Source of the DNA: Desulfurococcales archaeon
Lineage (GTDB): Archaea; Thermoproteota; Thermoprotei_A; Sulfolobales; Desulfurococcaceae
Direction of reading: 5' to 3'
Length of the DNA: 6,787 bases
NCBI GenBank assembly: GCA_027064845.1
Contig: JAMOPC010000463.1
Location: 1 to 6,787 of the forward strand
Part shown: piece after piece, positions 1 to 6,276 of the stretch
Position numbering within the stretch: the first letter of the stretch is position 1
How the letters are laid out: each line of letters begins with the position of its first letter
Notes under the pieces: model-generated
What the model saw: the letters and a program-made list of their open reading frames with translations, nothing else
The model's database searches: none
Told to the model about the DNA's origin: nothing
Program-made: the position numbers and the translations under genes

Positions 1-449
1 TTTCAATAGCTTTTCTTGTATTATCTAACTTACTCTATGCTTCTCTTGCTTACCCTATAGGATATATGAGCGATAGATTTGGAGGACATAGGCTTTATCC
101 ACTAGTTTTTGTTTTACAAGGTCTTGGTGCATTCTTTATTGTAGTGGCCACAAACTATTATGCACCGTTCTTGTTCTTCCTCATATATGGTGCATATATG
201 GCTTTTCACGATACATTAATGAGGATCATGACCAGTATTTATGTTAAAAAATACCTAAGAGCAAAAGCATATGGAATAATGCATGGCTCTTACGGGTTAT
301 CAGCCCTAATAGGGTTCTACATAGTTGGAAGACTATACGACATCTATGGCTATAAAATCGCTTTCACTTATACAGCTCTAATGGCTAGCCTTGGGTTCTT
401 GGTATCAATTGTTTTAATCTATAAGACGCATAATATCTCACGGGGCTGA
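1..449 (+). CDS. MFS transporter, C-terminal part (5' end outside window)
   Basis: This is the 3' part of a polytopic membrane transporter. The frame is open from the first base, so the ATG at 66 is internal and not the start. The visible part reads YPIGYMSDRFGGHR near its beginning, which fits the major facilitator loop motif G-x-x-x-D-R-x-G-x-R; here it is probably the copy between helices 8 and 9, because only about four hydrophobic segments follow. Those segments are rich in Gly, Tyr and Phe, and a second typical stretch (YGLSALIGFYIVGRLYD) matches the late-helix pattern of the family. The substrate cannot be told from this fragment. The stop lies 4 bases before argF, so the two are probably co-transcribed. 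Seen: motif and helices. Inferred: MFS membership and operon. Confidence 0.85.
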   Translation, partial: SIAFLVLSNLLYASLAYPIGYMSDRFGGHRLYPLVFVLQGLGAFFIVVATNYYAPFLFFLIYGAYMAFHDTLMRIMTSIYVKKYLRAKAYGIMHGSYGLSALIGFYIVGRLYDIYGYKIAFTYTALMASLGFLVSIVLIYKTHNISRG

Positions 450-453
450 GAAA

Positions 454-1398
454 ATGGTTACAAGCCTTAAGGGAAGACATCTCTTAACAGTTGCTGATTA
501 CACTAAGGAAGAAATATTGTTCATATTGGAAACGGCTAAGGTGCTTAAGGAAAGATACTTAGCAGGAGAGAGAATTATTCCATTGCTTCCCGGTAGACAT
601 TTAGCCATGATCTTTGAGAAACCAAGTACTAGGACAAGAGTAAGCTTTGAGACAGCTATGAGAGAACTTGGAGGAGATGCTCTTTATCTAGGATGGAGAG
701 ATCTCCAACTAGGTAGAGGAGAGACTATTGAGGATACTGCACGTGTATTATCACGATATGTTGACGGCATTATGGCTAGAGTCTATGAGCAAGAGAAACT
801 AGAGAGACTAGCAAAATATAGTCGTGTACCAGTAATCAATGGCTTAAGTGATCTCCTACACCCATGTCAAGCATTAACAGATGTTTATACAATATTTGAA
901 AAGAAAGGAAGCGATCTAAGAAAATTAAAGATCGTCTTCGTAGGGGATGGGGGCGACAATGTATTACATAGCCTGATGCTTACAATAGGTATCTTGGGCG
1001 GTAAGATAATAATATCATCACCGAAAGGATATGACCCGGATCCAAGGATTGTGAAGCTATTTGAGGAAAAAGCTGTTCCTAATGGTGGAGAATTCGAGAT
1101 CATGAGGGATCCCGTAGAGGCCGTTAAGGGCGCTGATGTTGTCTATACTGATGTATGGGTAAGTATGGGTCAGGAAAAGGAGAGGGAAAAAAGGATAAAG
1201 GATCTAGAACCATATAGGGTAACTGTAGAGTTAATGAAGTATGCTAAGCCAGATGCCGTATTCATGCATTGTCTACCAGCACATAGAGGAGAAGAAGTGG
1301 TTGATGAGGTAATAGATGGAAAGTGGAGCGTTGTATGGGATCAAGCTGAGAACCGTAAACATGTACAAAAAGCAATACTAGCACTGCTTATTCCATAA
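454..1398 (+). CDS. argF: ornithine carbamoyltransferase
   Basis: This cytoplasmic enzyme joins carbamoyl phosphate and L-ornithine to give citrulline and phosphate. The 314 aa are the usual family length. The carbamoyl-phosphate site STRTR is at residues 58-62, HPCQ at 136-139, the ornithine-specific loop D-V-W-V-SMG at 233-239, and the HCLP signature at 272-275 with a C-terminal Arg at 301 (AENRKH). The SMG loop together with HCLP favours ornithine over aspartate or acetylornithine as substrate. The segment VGDGGDNVLHS (163-173) seems to be one residue longer than the common VGDGNNVxxS form. The ATG at 454 is 4 bases after the MFS stop, with only a weak purine stretch (CTGAG) ahead of it, so translation is probably coupled. 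Whether it serves arginine synthesis or arginine breakdown cannot be decided here, because no other arg or arc gene is visible. Confidence 0.96.
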   Translation: MVTSLKGRHLLTVADYTKEEILFILETAKVLKERYLAGERIIPLLPGRHLAMIFEKPSTRTRVSFETAMRELGGDALYLGWRDLQLGRGETIEDTARVLSRYVDGIMARVYEQEKLERLAKYSRVPVINGLSDLLHPCQALTDVYTIFEKKGSDLRKLKIVFVGDGGDNVLHSLMLTIGILGGKIIISSPKGYDPDPRIVKLFEEKAVPNGGEFEIMRDPVEAVKGADVVYTDVWVSMGQEKEREKRIKDLEPYRVTVELMKYAKPDAVFMHCLPAHRGEEVVDEVIDGKWSVVWDQAENRKHVQKAILALLIP

Positions 1399-1417
1399 AC
1401 TAAATAATTACCACACC

Positions 1418-1429
1418 AGTACATGTACT
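1418..1429. promoter_or_regulatory. perfect 12-bp palindrome upstream of the aglB promoter
   Basis: AGTACATGTACT is a perfect palindrome lying 8 bases upstream of the predicted aglB TATA box, at about -39 to -50 from the predicted start of transcription. In archaea a dyad just upstream of the BRE/TATA is a common place for an activator-type regulator. The regulator is unknown, and one short palindrome can arise by chance. It also lies 19 bases past the argF stop, but no T-run follows that would make it a terminator. Confidence 0.35.
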
Positions 1430-1437
1430 AAATTAGA

Positions 1438-1446
1438 TTTTTAAAC
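1438..1446 (+). promoter_or_regulatory. predicted TATA box of aglB
   Basis: TTTTTAAAC, preceded by the purine-containing stretch AATTAGA that could act as BRE. A start of transcription about 26 bases downstream would fall near 1468, giving a leader of about 28 bases that contains the GGTG ribosome binding site. Position and composition are seen; activity is inferred. Confidence 0.5.
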
Positions 1447-1484
1447 GCTTAGTAAATAATTTATCCTATAGTTTTATTGGCAAT

Positions 1485-1488
1485 GGTG
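1485..1488 (+). promoter_or_regulatory. GGTG ribosome binding site of aglB
   Basis: GGTG lies 8 bases before the ATG at 1497 and can pair with the CACC near the 3' end of archaeal 16S rRNA. It fixes the ATG at 1497 as the start, since there is no other in-frame ATG nearby upstream. The same spacing is seen at cdvB and mgtE. Confidence 0.6.
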
Positions 1489-1496
1489 TACGTGGA

Positions 1497-3884
1497 ATGA
1501 TGAGGCAACTCTACAAGCTTACTGACAAGATCTATGGATTCTTCGATAAAAAACCCGCACTTAAAACCTATTTAAAAATAGCCATCTTAATAATTCTGAT
1601 CGGGTTTGGACTCTATCTACGTGCATTACCAGCTTTTAAGTATGGATTAGAGCTCCACGCAAACGATCCATGGATAGAGTATTGGCAAGCAAACTATACC
1701 TATACACATGGATTAGGATCATGGTATGGTTTAACTAAGGAAAACCCAGCAACACATATATTCTGGTATCCGATAGGAAGAGACTTTACTACATCAAGCT
1801 ATCCTGGAACACCCATATGGACCGCTGCAACATACTATTTGGTATCCTTTACTGGACTTACCTTAAAGCAATGGATTATCCTCCAGCCTCTCATATTTGC
1901 AGCAATCGCTATGATAGCTATTTATTTAGCAGCAAATGAAATCAGTGGAGGGAATACATATGCTGCATTACTATCAGTTCTCATTTATGCAGTAGTTCCT
2001 GCAGCAAGTGATAGAAACATTATAGGATTTGTTGAGAAAGAAGGGATCGCGCTAGGATTCATATTCCTATTCATTTACTTCTATTCAAAGCTTGTAAAAT
2101 CAATTAGGAATAAGGCTGAAGAAAGAACTTTACTAAAGTACAGTATTCTATCCGCCATATTCATGGCTGCTGTTGGATGGTTTTGGGGAGGCTACATGTA
2201 TGTTTTAGGAAGCTTTATATTATTTTTAGTAGTTTATCCACTATTTGGAGCTAAGGAAATTAATAAAATGTTTATGAAATACAATTTATTAGTTGTAGTT
2301 TTATCTTTAATATTTGTAGCGTTCTCGCCTGCAATCTTAAAGAATATGGGATTATATCCATTTAGATTATCTGTAGGAGCAGTTATGTTAGGAGCACTTG
2401 TGTTTCCGATAGTATTTTACCTTTTATATACTGAGTATAGGAGGATTGGACTGCGTAAACCATTGTTAACTCCTACAAGGTATTTCTTATTATTAGTACT
2501 TGTAGCCATTGTTGGAGTTGTATTGATATCATTAGACATTATTCATATTGGTGCAAGATACGCTTGGGCCCTTGGGCTTCATTTCATTAAAGCACCACCA
2601 TTAGTTCAGAGCATTGAGGAGCACCAACCAGCGCTTCAAGCAAATGGTTTGATCGGTATTCTAACTACTTGGGGTACTGGATTAACATGGTTATTTTTTG
2701 CCTCACCACTTTTCATGGCAATATTTGGAGCAATCTATCTATTATACAAGGGTGAACCAGATAAAGTGTATTTAGCTATCGGATTCCTGGTAGCCTTTTA
2801 TGCTTATATGAATGCAACATATTTTGAAGCAACAGCTGCTGCATATGGCTTATTGGTTGCAGGAATCTTTACTGGCCATCTCGCTTCAAAAGCTATTCCA
2901 AGCAGAGAAGAGGTAATGCTCTGGAAAAAAGGAAAGGTGAGAATATCTTCCAAATCAGAGTTTAGAATACTTTCAGGAGTATTATTAATACTTGTGTTGA
3001 TTAATCTAGGATTTAGTGCTGTTTACACATACGATAATCATAACAGAATGATCTATTCTATAATGGCTGCATATGCTCCGATAGGTGCAAGAAACGATGC
3101 ATGGTATAGACTAATCGATTTCATTAATAAGAATTTAAGCAGGGATTCTGTTGTCATAGCTTGGTGGGATTATGGTTATCCGATCTCTGTGAATACTCAT
3201 AGAGCAACGATCGCCGATGGCGCTACTCTAAATGGTACCCAAATATCGATTCTCGGAAAAATACTGACTGCTAAAAATAGTACTGAAGCAATTAATTTAA
3301 TGAGGAAACTTAAAGTACCGTTTAACAAGACGTATATAATGACATTTGATGTTTTTAGATTTGTAAAAAGAGGAAACAATACATACTTAGTAGTACCAGT
3401 AGTGACTAGAATCGGCGGAATAGTAGGAATGGTAGATATTCCGAAGAGTATCTGGATGATAAGGATCGGTGGTAGGGATCCAGGTAACTACTTATACCTA
3501 TATGTTGCCGGGCAAAACAATGTATTCATATCACCAAGATTTGATGACCCCGAGAACCTACCACTAATATACAAACTATTAGTTGACGGTATACTCTACC
3601 TTAATACTCTAGATAAAAACCATACATACTACTTCGCATGGTATACTGGCTCAGTCACGGAACTAGGTTACCAATATAACATTGTTAGAGAGAGACTTGG
3701 GATCAAGTATGAAGTAGACGTTACTTCAACTAGAACACTAATGCCTATTGAGAGACCATTGGCAAACGATCCATATATTAAACCATACATGGTTATAGCA
3801 AGACCATTTGAAGGATTATCTTCTGGAGATACATCCTTGGTGGAAGTAATAGTGCTTTACCAAGTTGTCATGCCTAGCAAATAA
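1497..3884 (+). CDS. aglB: AglB/Stt3-type dolichyl oligosaccharyltransferase
   Basis: This membrane enzyme moves a preassembled glycan from a dolichyl (pyro)phosphate carrier onto Asn of N-x-S/T sequons outside the cell, where it would glycosylate S-layer and other surface proteins. The 795 aa contain about thirteen hydrophobic segments in residues 25-510 and a soluble C-terminal domain from about 530. Expected active-site motifs are present: NDPW with Asp57 in the first external loop; the second acidic motif in RNIIGFVEKEG (Glu180, Glu182), here E-K-E in place of a D-x-D or D-x-E form; SIEE at 372-375, matching the TIxE/SVxE loop motif; and WWDYG at 556-560, the family signature that reads the sequon. 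The C-terminal domain has several N-x-S/T sequons (Asn546, 594, 610, 627, 708), so self-glycosylation is possible. No N-terminal signal is needed beyond the first helix. It appears to have its own promoter. No glycosyltransferases are nearby in the window. Confidence 0.96.
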   Translation: MMRQLYKLTDKIYGFFDKKPALKTYLKIAILIILIGFGLYLRALPAFKYGLELHANDPWIEYWQANYTYTHGLGSWYGLTKENPATHIFWYPIGRDFTTSSYPGTPIWTAATYYLVSFTGLTLKQWIILQPLIFAAIAMIAIYLAANEISGGNTYAALLSVLIYAVVPAASDRNIIGFVEKEGIALGFIFLFIYFYSKLVKSIRNKAEERTLLKYSILSAIFMAAVGWFWGGYMYVLGSFILFLVVYPLFGAKEINKMFMKYNLLVVVLSLIFVAFSPAILKNMGLYPFRLSVGAVMLGALVFPIVFYLLYTEYRRIGLRKPLLTPTRYFLLLVLVAIVGVVLISLDIIHIGARYAWALGLHFIKAPPLVQSIEEHQPALQANGLIGILTTWGTGLTWLFFASPLFMAIFGAIYLLYKGEPDKVYLAIGFLVAFYAYMNATYFEATAAAYGLLVAGIFTGHLASKAIPSREEVMLWKKGKVRISSKSEFRILSGVLLILVLINLGFSAVYTYDNHNRMIYSIMAAYAPIGARNDAWYRLIDFINKNLSRDSVVIAWWDYGYPISVNTHRATIADGATLNGTQISILGKILTAKNSTEAINLMRKLKVPFNKTYIMTFDVFRFVKRGNNTYLVVPVVTRIGGIVGMVDIPKSIWMIRIGGRDPGNYLYLYVAGQNNVFISPRFDDPENLPLIYKLLVDGILYLNTLDKNHTYYFAWYTGSVTELGYQYNIVRERLGIKYEVDVTSTRTLMPIERPLANDPYIKPYMVIARPFEGLSSGDTSLVEVIVLYQVVMPSK

Positions 3885-3920
3885 AATAGAACAATAAGCG
3901 TGGGTTAATTAATCCTTTTT

Positions 3921-3928
3921 CTTAAAAC
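3921..3928 (+). promoter_or_regulatory. predicted TATA box of the cdvB-like gene
   Basis: CTTAAAAC, preceded by a T-run (TCCTTTTT, 3913-3920), lies in the 67-bp gap after aglB. The predicted transcription start is near 3950. The pyrimidine-rich run may also terminate the aglB transcript. A start near 3950 leaves about 15 bases before the TTG at 3967, or almost none before the TTG at 3952. Confidence 0.45.
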
Positions 3929-3954
3929 TGTATCCATAAACAATAATTTTCTTG

Positions 3955-3958
3955 GGTG
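3955..3958 (+). promoter_or_regulatory. GGTG ribosome binding site deciding the cdvB-like start
   Basis: GGTG lies 8 bases before the TTG at 3967, the same spacing as at aglB. If the start were the upstream TTG at 3952, this site would lie inside the coding region and the transcript would be nearly leaderless. The shared pattern favours 3967. Confidence 0.5.
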
Positions 3959-3966
3959 TAGAGACA

Positions 3967-4518
3967 TTGCTATTTAGACGCAGAAAGATCAATCCATATA
4001 AAGAAACACTTTACGCTATTTATCATGCTAAAAACGGTATTAGTCGTATAGAGGCATTAATTGATAGAATAAATGCACGTAGGAGAAAAATGCTTGAAAT
4101 AGCTGCTCAACTAGAGATGAGAGGCGAGACGTTTTTAGCTAAGAGATACGCAGCTGAAATAGCTAAGCTAGATAAAATAAGCTCACGTTTAGCTGATTTA
4201 AAACTTGTTTTAGAAAAAGTTGTTCTCAGCCTTGAATATGCTATGACAATACATAATTTTAGAGGGATAGCGAGCCAAGTATTATCGATCACAAAGGAAT
4301 TAAAGAAATTACCAGAGTCAACAATACCGGATCTGGGACTAGTCTTTGCTAACCTAGAAGTATCTTTGAGAAACCTAGAAGATCTCGACTACAATATTCC
4401 AGATATAGAGTTCAATGCGCCAACAACAGATGTTGATGCTGAACGTGTACTTTATGAAGCTAGAGAGATTGTTAGAAAGAAGCTTGAAACAGAACTTTTA
4501 TCTACGCAGGAAGACTAA
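3967..4518 (+). CDS. ESCRT-III-like cell-division protein, short CdvB paralogue (Snf7 family)
   Basis: This is a small helical protein of the archaeal Cdv division machinery. ESCRT-III-like proteins polymerise on the membrane and constrict it during cell division and vesicle budding; the CdvC ATPase remodels them. From the TTG at 3967 it has 183 aa. It has a very basic N-terminus (FRRRK, residues 3-7) suited to membrane contact. Long charged helices follow at about 12-60 and 62-112, with the pattern RIEALIDRINARRRKM as in ESCRT-III helix 1. A Pro-rich break (about 115-122) and an acidic C-terminal part come next. It lacks the winged-helix tail of full-length CdvB and I see no clear Pro-rich MIM2 element, so it resembles the CdvB1/B2/B3 paralogues. 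The alternative start is the TTG at 3952 (188 aa). It ends one base from the convergent neighbour. The family call rests on pattern and length, not on an alignment. Confidence 0.75.
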   Translation: MLFRRRKINPYKETLYAIYHAKNGISRIEALIDRINARRRKMLEIAAQLEMRGETFLAKRYAAEIAKLDKISSRLADLKLVLEKVVLSLEYAMTIHNFRGIASQVLSITKELKKLPESTIPDLGLVFANLEVSLRNLEDLDYNIPDIEFNAPTTDVDAERVLYEAREIVRKKLETELLSTQED

Positions 4519-4519
4519 G

Positions 4520-5200
4520 CTATAATTCTATGACGTATTGTTTCTTCTCTTTTAGAATTGCTATTTTAATATTTAGCTTATCAATTACTTTGTTAAGCAT
4601 GCTTTGTTTGATCTTATTCACTAAATTGGATGGTACCGTGATTATGTGTTCATCGTATTCAGTATTTAGTAGTGATGACCCAATTGCATATGCCAGTGCT
4701 TTCATCTGTGTAGACGAGTCTATTGATGGGTCTATAACCCATACACCTATTTTCTTTCCATTCATTTTAGCAATAATATCTGGCGCTAATGGTTTACGAT
4801 GATACCTGTTCTCGTGTGCCTCGAAACCCTTTGTCTGAAGATCCTCTATTACTTGTGACAATACATATTTCCTAGTTGGTATAAACCTGTGTTGCTCCAA
4901 GTATTTTTCTAAGGGGCCATGGGTTTCTGGATCATATAATGTATATCTACCTCTAGCTATCCTGAACAAGAACAATTTATCGGGATCCCTATATCTGTCT
5001 TTGCTATTGCTATTAACAGTTACTAAGTCTATTTCGAAGTCAAGACTAGTCTCTGGCCTACTTGGGTCGAGTTTTTTAGCGTATTTTGTCAGCTCTTTTC
5101 TGGTGAATGATGTCTTACCCATTCTTACTAATTCTTCAGCAGCTTCCTTCAATATCATCCAATTAGGTTTCTTATAGACATTCCCATTATTGGATTCCAA
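4520..5200 (-). CDS. uncharacterised protein: predicted winged helix plus nuclease-like C-terminal domain
   Basis: I do not recognise a named gene. Residues about 14-90 (of 226) resemble the small winged-helix domains found in or beside archaeal restriction-type nucleases: WMILKEAAEELVRMGKTSFT, then a Lys-rich helix, an insert with TVNSNS, and a closing strand LFRIARGRYTLYD. Residues about 108-226 read like a restriction-endonuclease-like alpha/beta domain: a helix (KYVLSQVIEDLQTKGFEAH), then Pro140-Asp141 (LAPDIIAKMNGKKIGVWVID). In an active PD-(D/E)xK enzyme the strand after PD would carry E-x-K. Here it reads VWV (153-155), so catalysis is doubtful. A DNA- or RNA-binding or regulatory role is therefore as likely as nuclease activity. 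The start is the TTG at 5200, 7 bases after a G6 ribosome binding site. The ATG at 5205-5203 is in another frame and stops early. The gene has its own TATA box and an operator-like palindrome. Confidence 0.7.
   Translation of the reverse strand: MESNNGNVYKKPNWMILKEAAEELVRMGKTSFTRKELTKYAKKLDPSRPETSLDFEIDLVTVNSNSKDRYRDPDKLFLFRIARGRYTLYDPETHGPLEKYLEQHRFIPTRKYVLSQVIEDLQTKGFEAHENRYHRKPLAPDIIAKMNGKKIGVWVIDPSIDSSTQMKALAYAIGSSLLNTEYDEHIITVPSNLVNKIKQSMLNKVIDKLNIKIAILKEKKQYVIEL
4538..4553 (+). terminator. possible T-rich terminator of the cdvB-like gene
   Basis: TTGTTTCTTCTCTTTT begins 20 bases after the cdvB stop, with no hairpin, as expected of archaeal T-tract terminators. It lies inside the 3' end of the convergent gene, where the same bases code for a Lys/Glu-rich stretch. 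That coding use is an equally good explanation of the T-richness. Confidence 0.3.
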
Positions 5201-5207
5201 GACATTT

Positions 5208-5213
5208 CCCCCC
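5208..5213 (-). promoter_or_regulatory. G6 ribosome binding site of the 226-aa gene
   Basis: On the minus strand GAGGGGGGAAATGTC precedes the TTG start at 5200. The G-run ends 7 bases before the start. It is unlike the GGTG sites of the other genes in the window and forms one arm of the inverted repeat described separately. Confidence 0.5.
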
Positions 5214-5223
5214 TCTAGAATAA

Positions 5224-5235
5224 CAGTTTAAACTG
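5224..5235. promoter_or_regulatory. 12-bp palindrome between TATA box and predicted start (operator-like)
   Basis: CAGTTTAAACTG is a perfect palindrome at about -8 to -19 from the predicted transcription start of the 226-aa gene. A repressor bound here would block RNA polymerase. Because the downstream protein has a predicted winged helix, autoregulation is possible but not shown. Confidence 0.4.
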
Positions 5236-5238
5236 GTA

Positions 5239-5246
5239 TATATAAA
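5239..5246 (-). promoter_or_regulatory. TATA box of the 226-aa gene
   Basis: On the minus strand this reads TTTATATA, close to the archaeal consensus. A start about 26 bases downstream falls near 5216, leaving a leader of about 16 bases that carries the G6 ribosome binding site. It lies in the gap after the mrp stop, so the gene need not depend on mrp transcription. Confidence 0.6.
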
Positions 5247-5281
5247 TTAATGCAAAGATACAGAAAAAGTAGATGTATAAG

Positions 5282-5297
5282 AGAAGGAAAAACAGGG
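5282..5297 (-). terminator. pyrimidine-rich tract, possible mrp terminator
   Basis: On the minus strand this reads CCTGTTTTTCCTTCTC, starting about 20 bases after the mrp stop. Pyrimidine/T-rich tracts without a hairpin commonly end archaeal transcripts. If it works well, little read-through into the next gene would occur. Confidence 0.45.
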
Positions 5298-5317
5298 AGA
5301 TTATGGGGGGAAATATA

Positions 5318-6175
5318 TCACTTGTTGTTCTTCTCAAGTCTATTAATTAATCGTATTGCTAGTTCATGAATAGCTTTTGCAGCATCTGCTTCTGGATATT
5401 CTATGTAATATGGTACTCCTTTATCCAATGCTTCCCCTATAAAGGGATCTAGGGGGATTTTTGCCAGTAATTCAGTATTGTATTTCTTTGCTAGTTCTTC
5501 GCCTGTACTTTTTCCTAGTAACTGGTATACTGATCCACACTTGGGGCACTTGAAATAGCTCATGTTCTCAACTAGACCTAATAGTTTCACATCATTATTT
5601 ATGACGAAATTAATTGCTTTAGCAACAATTACTTCTGATAAGACACTGGGAGCTGTGACTACTATTGCTCCATCTAAGTCATTTATTACTTGTACAATGG
5701 TTATGGCTTCATCCCCTGTGCCTGGGGGTAGATCTATTATTAAGAAGTCATTTTCTCCCCAATTCACCTTAGCTAGTAACTCTGTTATGGCTTTAGATAC
5801 TAAGGGTCCACGCCAAACTACTGGTACCTCAGGGGATTCGAGCATTAGATTAGTAGCTACTACTTTTACACCAAGAGGACCAGGAGTTGGCTCTATCCCT
5901 TTCTCACTAGCATATAGTCTATGTCCATGCATCCCCAAAACAGTTGGTATCGATGAACCATGAATATCCGCGTCAAACAGAGCTACTTTATAGCCTTCAC
6001 TAGCAAGGGCTAGTGCCAACATTGAGGATACAAAGGTTTTCCCAACACCACCCTTGCCACTGAGAACAATTATTTTATGACGTGTTTTACCTAGTCTTTC
6101 TCTAGCATCATTTATTAATTTGTATATAGAAGTGAACTGCTTTGGTTGACTGCCTTGACTTAGGTTATAACTCAT
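5318..6175 (-). CDS. Mrp/ApbC (NBP35-like) P-loop ATPase, iron-sulphur cluster carrier
   Basis: This is a cytoplasmic ATPase of the SIMIBI class that holds and hands over Fe-S clusters to apoproteins. With the ATG at 6175 it has 285 aa. The deviant Walker A SGKGGVGKT is at residues 39-47, the switch I region FDADIHGSS at 67-75, the Walker B region IDLPPGTGD at 147-155, and the metal-binding CPKC at 210-213, which in dimers of this family bridges the cluster. It lacks the N-terminal four-Cys ferredoxin-like domain of eukaryotic NBP35 and the N-terminal DUF59 domain of many bacterial Mrp proteins, so it is the minimal archaeal form. The frame extends 4 codons upstream to a GTG at 6187. The GGTG at 6182-6185 then falls 6 bases before the ATG at 6175, which favours the ATG. 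It is divergent from the mgtE-like gene and has a good TATA box. Confidence 0.95.
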   Translation of the reverse strand: MSYNLSQGSQPKQFTSIYKLINDARERLGKTRHKIIVLSGKGGVGKTFVSSMLALALASEGYKVALFDADIHGSSIPTVLGMHGHRLYASEKGIEPTPGPLGVKVVATNLMLESPEVPVVWRGPLVSKAITELLAKVNWGENDFLIIDLPPGTGDEAITIVQVINDLDGAIVVTAPSVLSEVIVAKAINFVINNDVKLLGLVENMSYFKCPKCGSVYQLLGKSTGEELAKKYNTELLAKIPLDPFIGEALDKGVPYYIEYPEADAAKAIHELAIRLINRLEKNNK

Positions 6176-6181
6176 AAGCAC

Positions 6182-6185
6182 CACC
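6182..6185 (-). promoter_or_regulatory. GGTG ribosome binding site of mrp, deciding the start
   Basis: The minus strand reads GTGGTGGTGCTTATG. This GGTG is 6 bases before the ATG at 6175. A start at the GTG at 6187 would place the site inside the gene. Confidence 0.55.
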
Positions 6186-6220
6186 ACTAATTATCAACTA
6201 TATAACACGCTTATACATGG

Positions 6221-6228
6221 TTTTAAAA
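6221..6228 (-). promoter_or_regulatory. TATA box of mrp
   Basis: TTTTAAAA, with the predicted start of transcription near 6198 and a leader of about 23 bases to the ATG at 6175. The box is itself palindromic, but the mgtE-like start is 160 bases away on the other side, so use for mrp is more likely. Confidence 0.55.
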
Positions 6229-6251
6229 CTAGTGTTTACAAATAAACAATA

Positions 6252-6267
6252 ACTGTTAAACTGTTAA
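6252..6267 (+). repeat. tandem 8-bp repeat ACTGTTAA x2 in the divergent promoter region
   Basis: Two exact head-to-tail copies (6252-6259 and 6260-6267) lie between the mrp TATA box and the predicted mgtE promoter. They contain TTAAACTG (6256-6263), which also forms the right part of the palindrome at 5224-5235. Position and sharing suggest a regulator site; no factor is known. Confidence 0.4.
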
Positions 6268-6276
6268 CAAGAATAA

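Larger units (their letters stand above)
5204..5314. repeat. inverted repeat ATTTCCCCCC / GGGGGGAAAT spanning the mrp to 226-aa gene gap
   Basis: The arms are at 5204-5213 and 5305-5314, 10 of 10 bases paired, with 91 bases between them. On the minus strand the first arm begins 4 bases after the mrp stop codon and the second arm holds the ribosome binding site of the next gene. Only a transcript reading through from mrp contains both arms; a transcript from the gene's own promoter has the second arm alone. Confidence 0.6.

Noticed and set aside
66..449. MFS fragment read as a complete 127-aa gene starting at the ATG at 66
   Set aside because: The frame is open to the window edge and motif A of the loop begins before this ATG, so it is the tail of a longer gene.
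1483..1500. Five-codon ORF (MVYVE) whose stop overlaps the aglB start as ATGA
   Set aside because: It arises from the bases AT before the GGTG ribosome binding site and is too short to have independent support.
5203..5205. ATG on the minus strand as the start of the 226-aa gene
   Set aside because: It is in a different frame and reaches a stop after about 16 codons; the TTG at 5200 opens the right frame.
5562..5963. 133-aa plus-strand ORF inside mrp
   Set aside because: It is the antisense shadow of the well-supported Mrp ATPase; its Ser/Thr/Pro-rich composition is typical of such shadows.
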